Shown one piece after another: positions 58,914 to 64,000 of a DNA stretch of 64,000 bases. Within the stretch, counting starts at the first letter, position 1, and each line of letters begins with the position of its first letter. The stretch lies in contig NZ_AP024355.1 in assembly GCF_019704135.1 (NCBI RefSeq), positions 4,099,034 through 4,163,033 on the forward strand, read 5' to 3'. Under the pieces are notes generated by a model. That model did no database searches, was not told the origin of the DNA, and saw only the letters and a list, made by a program, of their open reading frames with translations. The DNA is from Desulfuromonas versatilis. Its GTDB lineage: Bacteria > Desulfobacterota > Desulfuromonadia > Desulfuromonadales > NIT-T3. The position numbers and the translations under genes were made by a program.

Positions 58914-61346
58914 ATGAGCGACGCCATTTCTGACGACCAGATTGAAATCATCCAGGATTTCATCCAGGAGAGCCGGGACATGATCGACCAGCTCGAGCCC
59001 ATCATCATCGAGCTGGGCCAGAGCTGCCAGGGAGGCAACTGCTGGGAGATCATGGACTGCACCAACAGCGACTGCCCCCGCCATGGCCAGGACCTGCAGA
59101 AGCCCTGCTGGCTGGATGTCGGCTACCTGGGCGAAGGCCTCGGCACTTGCCTGGCCGCAAGCTGTGCCCAGGATTGCCTGACCTGCAAGGTCTTTCGCAA
59201 GACCAACGGCAACCAGGAGACGATGAACGCCATCTTCCGGCTGTTCCACTCCATGAAGGGCAGCGCCAGCTTTCTCGACCTGGGGCACATCGCCAGCGTC
59301 GCCCACGCCGCCGAGAGCCTGCTGGATCTGATCCGCTCGGGAAAAATCCGGATGGACCCTTCCCACGTCGAGCTTCTCTGCCTGGCCTGCGATTTCGCCA
59401 AGGAAGCCCTCGACCTGGTGGAAACAGACTTCAACGACCAGGGCATGGCCGAGCGGGCCGAGGCCATCACCGCCCGCCTCAAGGCGGCGGCGCGCCTGGC
59501 CCAGCAGCTGATCCTCGACGCCGGAGCCCCAGCCGCCCCTGCGGAATACGCGGCGGACTCCGTCGCCCCGGCCCCGGAAGCAGAGAATTGTGGCGTGTTC
59601 GAGATATCGCCGGAAATGGCCGAACGCTTCGTCCAGGAAGCCGACGAACTGCTGCAAAGCACCGAGCAGGGGCTGCTCGCCTGGGCCGAGGCGCCGGGCG
59701 ACCAGGAACCGCTCTCCGGGCTGTTCCGCAGCATGCACAGCTTCAAAGGGAACTGCGGTTTCTTCGGCCTGGCGGACCTGGAAAGGCTCAGTCACCAGAT
59801 GGAAACCCTCCTCCAGGAGGCCAGGGACGCGGGCGGCGCCGGCAGCGGCACCCTGGCCGAAACCCTGCTCGACATGCTCGACGTGCTGCGCGTGGCGGTG
59901 GCTGACATCTCCCAGGGCGGCGAGGGACGCATCGACGACCTGGAGAAACACCTGGCCAGGCTTGCCGACCTGCCACCCGCGGACGATACGCTCACCAGCG
60001 CCGAACCAAGCCCCCCGCAGGAAGCGCCTCCCCAGGCCCCTGCCCTGCGCCCCGCCACCCCTACGGCCAAGCCGCCCATCGCTGCCCAGCCGGGTCCGGG
60101 GGCCGCAGGGAAGGACCCCGGAGCCAACGGCGCAGGGACACCGGGCAAGGGGGCCATCAAGCGCCAGGACATCCGCGTCGACCTGGAAAAGCTCGACCGC
60201 CTGATCAACCTGATCGGCGAGATGGTCATCGCCGAGAACATGCTGATCCACAACCCCGACCTTGAAGGGCTCGAGCTGGAGAACTTCCACCGCGCCGGGC
60301 AGCAGATGAGCAAGCTGGTGCGCGAGCTGCAGGAAGTCGCCATGATCATCCGCATGATCCCGGTGTCGGGGCTGTTCCGCCGGATGATCCGCCTGGTGCA
60401 CGACCTGGCCGTCAAATCGGGCAAGAAGGTGGAGCTCAAGCTCTCAGGCGAGGAGACCGAGCTGGACAAGACGGTCATCGAGACCATCACCGACCCGCTG
60501 GTCCACCTGCTGCGCAACGCCATGGATCACGGCCTGGAGCCCCCCGAGGAGCGCCGGGCGGCGGGCAAGCCCGAAAAGGGCGAAGTCCGGCTTTCGGCCC
60601 GTCACGAGGAAGGGGAGGTCTGGATCACCCTGGAGGATGACGGGCGCGGCCTGAACCGGGACAAGATCATCGCCAAGGCGATCAGCAAGGGCCTGATCGA
60701 GGGGGACGGCGCGGAGCTTTCCGACAAGGCGGTGGCCAACCTGATTTTCCAGCCCGGCTTTTCCACCGCCGACAAGGTCACCGACGTGTCGGGGCGCGGC
60801 GTGGGCATGGACGTGGTCAAGCAGAACATCGAAAAGATCAAGGGGAAGATCGAACTGCAGAGCACCCCGGGCAAAGGCAGCCGCTTCATCCTGCGCATCC
60901 CGCTGACCCTCGGGATCATAGACGGAATGATGGTGCGGGTCGGCGATTCGCGCTGCATCGTGCCGACCCTGGCCATCCGCGAGGCCTTCCGCCCGCTCTC
61001 CGAGGCCATCACCCGCACCGCCGACGGCCTGGAGATCGTGCGGGTGCGGGACAATTTCTACCCCATCACCCGGCTGCACCAGATCCTGAAAAAAACCCCG
61101 GACTCGGAGCGGCTCGAAGACGGCATCCTGATCGTGCTCGAATACCAGGAGACCGGCATCGCTCTGCTGGTGGACGAAATCCTCGGTCAGCAGCAGACCG
61201 TCATCAAGGGGCTCTCGAACTTCATCGGCAACGTCCGCTGGGCCTCGGGCTGCACCATTCTCGGTGACGGCGAGGTCTGCCTGATCCTCGATGTCGGCCA
61301 CATCGTCGAGGCCACCGAGGGGACCCGGGAGGCCATGGCCAGCTGA
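58914..61346 (+). CDS. cheA: chemotaxis histidine kinase CheA with a Cys-rich insertion in Hpt1
   Basis: 810 aa from ATG at 58914, with CCGAGGGGA upstream. Hpt1: His112 in LFHSMKGSASF, but between its first two helices lies a 60-residue insertion with nine Cys (38, 43, 49, 54, 65, 79, 84, 88, 91) and two Cys-Trp pairs (43-44, 65-66), resembling two-CW domains that may bind metal or an iron-sulfur cluster. Hpt2: His275 in SMHSFKGNCGF. A Pro/Ala linker (355-415) leads to the dimerisation domain (from 419), the ATPase (HLLRNAMDHGLEPPEE, DDGRGL, GRGVGMDVVKQNI) and a C-terminal CheW-like domain. No P2-type CheY-binding domain is evident. It should phosphorylate CheY/CheB proteins encoded elsewhere. 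Confidence 0.96.
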   Translation: MSDAISDDQIEIIQDFIQESRDMIDQLEPIIIELGQSCQGGNCWEIMDCTNSDCPRHGQDLQKPCWLDVGYLGEGLGTCLAASCAQDCLTCKVFRKTNGNQETMNAIFRLFHSMKGSASFLDLGHIASVAHAAESLLDLIRSGKIRMDPSHVELLCLACDFAKEALDLVETDFNDQGMAERAEAITARLKAAARLAQQLILDAGAPAAPAEYAADSVAPAPEAENCGVFEISPEMAERFVQEADELLQSTEQGLLAWAEAPGDQEPLSGLFRSMHSFKGNCGFFGLADLERLSHQMETLLQEARDAGGAGSGTLAETLLDMLDVLRVAVADISQGGEGRIDDLEKHLARLADLPPADDTLTSAEPSPPQEAPPQAPALRPATPTAKPPIAAQPGPGAAGKDPGANGAGTPGKGAIKRQDIRVDLEKLDRLINLIGEMVIAENMLIHNPDLEGLELENFHRAGQQMSKLVRELQEVAMIIRMIPVSGLFRRMIRLVHDLAVKSGKKVELKLSGEETELDKTVIETITDPLVHLLRNAMDHGLEPPEERRAAGKPEKGEVRLSARHEEGEVWITLEDDGRGLNRDKIIAKAISKGLIEGDGAELSDKAVANLIFQPGFSTADKVTDVSGRGVGMDVVKQNIEKIKGKIELQSTPGKGSRFILRIPLTLGIIDGMMVRVGDSRCIVPTLAIREAFRPLSEAITRTADGLEIVRVRDNFYPITRLHQILKKTPDSERLEDGILIVLEYQETGIALLVDEILGQQQTVIKGLSNFIGNVRWASGCTILGDGEVCLILDVGHIVEATEGTREAMAS

Positions 61347-61424
61347 GCCGGGGCAACCGGGAAAGAATTTCATAAAGCACGAAAACCGCATCCGGCCGCG
61401 GCCGAAGCAATCAAGGAGATCAGC

Positions 61425-61943
61425 ATGACCGAAGTCAAGGAGAAAACTCTGGACCGCGAGGCGTTCGCCGCCGAAGAGGAGGACACCCTCGACGGCAAGT
61501 TTCTCACCTTCCACCTTGCCGGCGAGGATTACGGGATCGAGATCCGCTACGTCACCGAAATCATCGGCATCCAGAAGATCACCGAGGTGCCCGACCTGGC
61601 CGATTGCGTCAAGGGGGTCATCAACCTGCGCGGCAAGGTCATTCCGGTGATGGACGTGCGGCTGCGCTTCGGCCTGCCGGCGCGGGAGTACGATGACCGC
61701 ACCTGCATCGTCGTGGTCGAAATCGACGAGACCGCCGTGGGCCTGGTGGTGGACAAAGTCAACGAGGTCTCCCAGATTCCCGCCGCCAATATCGAGCCGC
61801 CACCCCGCACCGGCCGCGAGAGTGGTCGTTACATCCAGGGGATGGGCAAGATCGAGGACAAGGTGAAGATCCTGCTGGACGTCAACCGCCTGCTCTTCGC
61901 CGATGAGCTGCAGGCCCTGGGTGAACTGGCCCAGACGGCCTGA
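61425..61943 (+). CDS. cheW: chemotaxis coupling protein CheW
   Basis: 172 aa. CheW fold with FLTFHLAGEDYGIEIRYVTE, VIPVMDVRLRFGLP and GLVVDKVNEVSQIPAANIEP. It bridges receptors and CheA. The N-terminal 20 residues are acidic and unlikely to be structured. An AAGGAGATCAGC site precedes the ATG. It lies between cheA and an MCP. Confidence 0.96.
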   Translation: MTEVKEKTLDREAFAAEEEDTLDGKFLTFHLAGEDYGIEIRYVTEIIGIQKITEVPDLADCVKGVINLRGKVIPVMDVRLRFGLPAREYDDRTCIVVVEIDETAVGLVVDKVNEVSQIPAANIEPPPRTGRESGRYIQGMGKIEDKVKILLDVNRLLFADELQALGELAQTA

Positions 61944-62001
61944 GTGAACTTCCCGCCAGGCGCTGCCGCAAGCTACGAAGCATCTCTTTGGAGGCACAAC
62001 C

Positions 62002-63819
62002 ATGAACTGGACGATCAGTAAGAAAATGCTGGTCATGGCGGCGGTGGTGCTGGTCGGCCTGGGCACCGTCTCGGGGCTCTCCTTCCGCACCAACAGCGCC
62101 ATCGAAGCCACCTTTGCCGAACTGGACCGCCGCTCGCAGGAGATCGCCGCTCTCGACGGCATGGAGACCGACCTGCTGCGGCTGCGGCTGGCAGTCATGG
62201 AGTTCATCGATGCCGGCAAAGGCGGCAGCGACTCCCGAGGGGATCAGACCACCATCGAGGCGACCGCGGCCAGGCTTCGAGAAACGGCGGGTTCGCTCGG
62301 CGCGATGGCCGACAACGACAACGACAACGAGCGCCGCCTGGCCGAAGCTTTGCAGAAGGAGACCGAGGGCATTACTGCGGCGAGCCTGGAGCTGGTCTCG
62401 TTGGTGGAAAGCGGCGCCCCCTGGGAGCAGATCAACAACCTCGACATGCGGATCGACCGCTACGGCGAGGCCAGCGTCAAGCAACTCGGCGGCTTCGCCA
62501 GCGAGATCCGCGGCGAGGTGGCTGCCGCCCAGCAGGCCATGCGCGGCGGCATCGCCCAGGGGGCCACGCTGACCTGGGTGGTGGGCCTGGCCTGCCTGGC
62601 GATTCTCGGCAGCGCCTTCTTCCTGCTGGCCCGGGGGATCATCGGGCCCCTGCGCCGGGCCGGGGAGATGTTGAAAAAAATCGAAGGCGGCCATCTCGAT
62701 ATGCGCCTGCACCAGGCCGGCAGCGACGAGATCGCCCAGCTGGGGCGCACCCTCGACGCCTTCGCCGAGAGCCTGCAGCAGGAGGTGGTGGTCCCCCTGC
62801 AACAGCTGGCAGCGGGCGACCTGACCTTCAAGGCTGTGCCCCGCGACGGTGAAGATCTGCTGCGCGGGGCCCTGCAGAAGCTGGGCGTCGACCTGCGCGA
62901 GATGTTGGGGCAGATCCAGGAGGCCGGCCAGCAGATCGCATCGGGATCGGCCCAGGTGGCCGACGCCAGCCAGTCCCTCTCCCAGGGAGCCACCGAATCG
63001 GCGGCCTCACTGGAGGAGGTATCCAGCTCGCTCAACGAAATGACCAGCCAGGTCGCCGATACCGCCGAAAACGCAGACCAGGCCAGCCGTCTCGCAGGCG
63101 AAGTGCAGCTGGCCGCTGAACTGGGCAACGCTCACGTGCAGAACATGGCCGGCGCCATGGCCGAGATCAACCAGGCCAGCCGGGAGATTTCCAAGATCAT
63201 CAAGGTGATCGACGAGATCGCCTTCCAGACCAACCTGCTGGCCCTCAACGCGGCGGTGGAGGCGGCCCGGGCGGGCCAGCACGGCAAGGGGTTCGCGGTG
63301 GTCGCCGAGGAGGTGCGCAGCCTGGCCGCCCGCAGCGCCAAGGCGGCCAAGGAGACCGAAACGCTGATTGCCGGCTCGCTGCAGAAGATGGCGCGCGGCA
63401 CCGAGATCGCCGACCAGACCGGCGCCGCCCTGCAGAAGATCGTCGCCGGGGTCGGCCAGGTGACCCAGTTGGTCGGCGAAATCGCCACCGCGACCAAGGA
63501 GCAGGCCCAGGGGCTTGGCGAATGCAACCACGGGCTTGGTCAAATCGACCAGGTTACCCAGCAGACCACCGCCAACGCCGAGCAGAGCGCCGCAACCTCC
63601 GAGGAGCTGTCCCGGCAGGCGGAACGCCTGAGGCAGATGCTGGTGCGCTTCAAGCTGGCCAAGACCCTGCGCGCGAGCCAGCCGAGCGCCGCTCCCAAGC
63701 CCCAGGCGGCGCCCGCCGCGCCTTTTGCCTGGGGCGGCGCCCTCAAGGAAGCCATACCGAGCAAGAACCCGGCGCCGGTGGCCATCGCCCTCGACGACGA
63801 GGAATTCGGCAGGTACTGA
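62002..63819 (+). CDS. methyl-accepting chemotaxis protein
   Basis: 605 aa. One transmembrane helix at about 8-28, a helical periplasmic sensor domain (30-185, four-helix-bundle style), a second helix (about 190-212, [20 protein letters not shown]), HAMP (about 213-265) and a signalling domain with the conserved hairpin [20 protein letters not shown]. The tail is Ala/Pro-rich and ends DDEEFGRY. The acidic-aromatic end resembles tethering pentapeptides that bind CheR, which is encoded next. Ligand unknown. Confidence 0.95.
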   Translation: MNWTISKKMLVMAAVVLVGLGTVSGLSFRTNSAIEATFAELDRRSQEIAALDGMETDLLRLRLAVMEFIDAGKGGSDSRGDQTTIEATAARLRETAGSLGAMADNDNDNERRLAEALQKETEGITAASLELVSLVESGAPWEQINNLDMRIDRYGEASVKQLGGFASEIRGEVAAAQQAMRGGIAQGATLTWVVGLACLAILGSAFFLLARGIIGPLRRAGEMLKKIEGGHLDMRLHQAGSDEIAQLGRTLDAFAESLQQEVVVPLQQLAAGDLTFKAVPRDGEDLLRGALQKLGVDLREMLGQIQEAGQQIASGSAQVADASQSLSQGATESAASLEEVSSSLNEMTSQVADTAENADQASRLAGEVQLAAELGNAHVQNMAGAMAEINQASREISKIIKVIDEIAFQTNLLALNAAVEAARAGQHGKGFAVVAEEVRSLAARSAKAAKETETLIAGSLQKMARGTEIADQTGAALQKIVAGVGQVTQLVGEIATATKEQAQGLGECNHGLGQIDQVTQQTTANAEQSAATSEELSRQAERLRQMLVRFKLAKTLRASQPSAAPKPQAAPAAPFAWGGALKEAIPSKNPAPVAIALDDEEFGRY

Positions 63820-63860
63820 TCCCCCCGTGGTTGGGGGACCTCCAGACCAGGGACGGTAGA

Positions 63861-64000
63861 ATGAACGATTACCTGATGCCCATCAGCGACCAGGAGTTTC
63901 AGCTGATGCGCGAATTGATCTACAAACGCTTCGGCATCAACCTCACCGAGCAGAAGCGCTCGCTGCTGGTCAGTCGCCTGCAGAAGCTCATCCGGGGCTC
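63861..64000 (+). CDS. cheR: chemotaxis methyltransferase CheR, N-terminal part
   Basis: Partial; 46 complete codons run off the window. MNDYLMPISDQEFQLMRELI, then YKRFGINLTEQKRSLLVSRL, matches the CheR N-terminal helical domain. ATG at 63861 is preceded by GGGACGGTAG. CheR methylates MCP glutamates for adaptation; being next to an MCP with a possible docking tail supports the call. Confidence 0.9.
   Translation, partial: MNDYLMPISDQEFQLMRELIYKRFGINLTEQKRSLLVSRLQKLIRG

Overview
The window is about 64 kb of GC-rich DNA (roughly two thirds GC by eye, with a few clear dips). It reads as a chromosomal segment of a motile anaerobic deltaproteobacterium, most likely in the Desulfuromonadales (Geobacter/Desulfuromonas type). 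This rests on a [NiFe] hydrogenase with its maturation operon, a small tetraheme c-type cytochrome, three PilZ genes, sigma-54 and FliA promoters, and a nearly complete single-locus flagellar regulon that runs into a che operon. The assignment is an inference from gene content and style; no 16S or other marker gene is present.

Layout. 1-3437 (minus): [NiFe]-hydrogenase large subunit with a candidate sigma-54 promoter and palindromic leader, and a sigma-54-activating response regulator. 3653-7995 (plus): hypA-hypB-hypC-hypD-hypE, a small ferredoxin with an Asp in place of one cluster Cys, and an Rrf2 regulator. 8202-8528: tetraheme cytochrome. 8636-9502 (minus): tandem MshEN-like/CheX protein. 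9805-12246 (plus): RimB-like protease, RimK and an AstE/AspA-like deacylase. 12522-13855 (minus): an FlhB C-domain protein and a FliK-like protein. 14010-14993: GGDEF protein with a degenerate receiver. 15018-16326: an IS3-family insertion sequence.

16419-58500 (all minus) is the flagellar locus. In transcription order it has a TPR/AMIN-like secreted protein, flgB, flgC, fliE, fliF, fliG, fliH, fliI, fliJ, motE, fliK, flgD, a TIGR02530-type gene, flgE and a terminator. Then come motA, motB, fliL, fliM, fliN, fliO, fliP, fliQ, fliR, flhB, flhA, flhF, flhG, fliA and a DUF2802-like gene. These are followed by flgF, flgG, flgA, flgH, flgI and flgJ, then flgM, flgN, flgK and flgL, then csrA and fliW, then fliC, flaG, fliD, fliS and a fliT-like gene, then three PilZ genes. 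58914-64000 (plus): cheA, cheW, an MCP and the start of cheR.

How it works together. Early units (TPR-flgB and motA) carry sigma-54-type promoters and make the basal body, export gate, switch and FliA. FliA promoters of one uniform type (TAAAG-N15-GYCGATARG) then precede flgF, flgM, csrA, fliC and a PilZ gene. FlgM, CsrA/FliW and a CsrA-site hairpin in the fliC leader give the late checkpoints.

The most unusual features are: (1) a set of non-coding spacers, each built from short degenerate tandem units and mostly arranged as inverted arms, that fill most of the oversized gaps inside operons; (2) two homologous 200-250 bp non-coding elements sharing a hairpin with compensatory base changes; (3) a Cys-rich two-CW-like insertion inside the first Hpt domain of CheA; and (4) a ferredoxin with an Asp-for-Cys cluster ligand.
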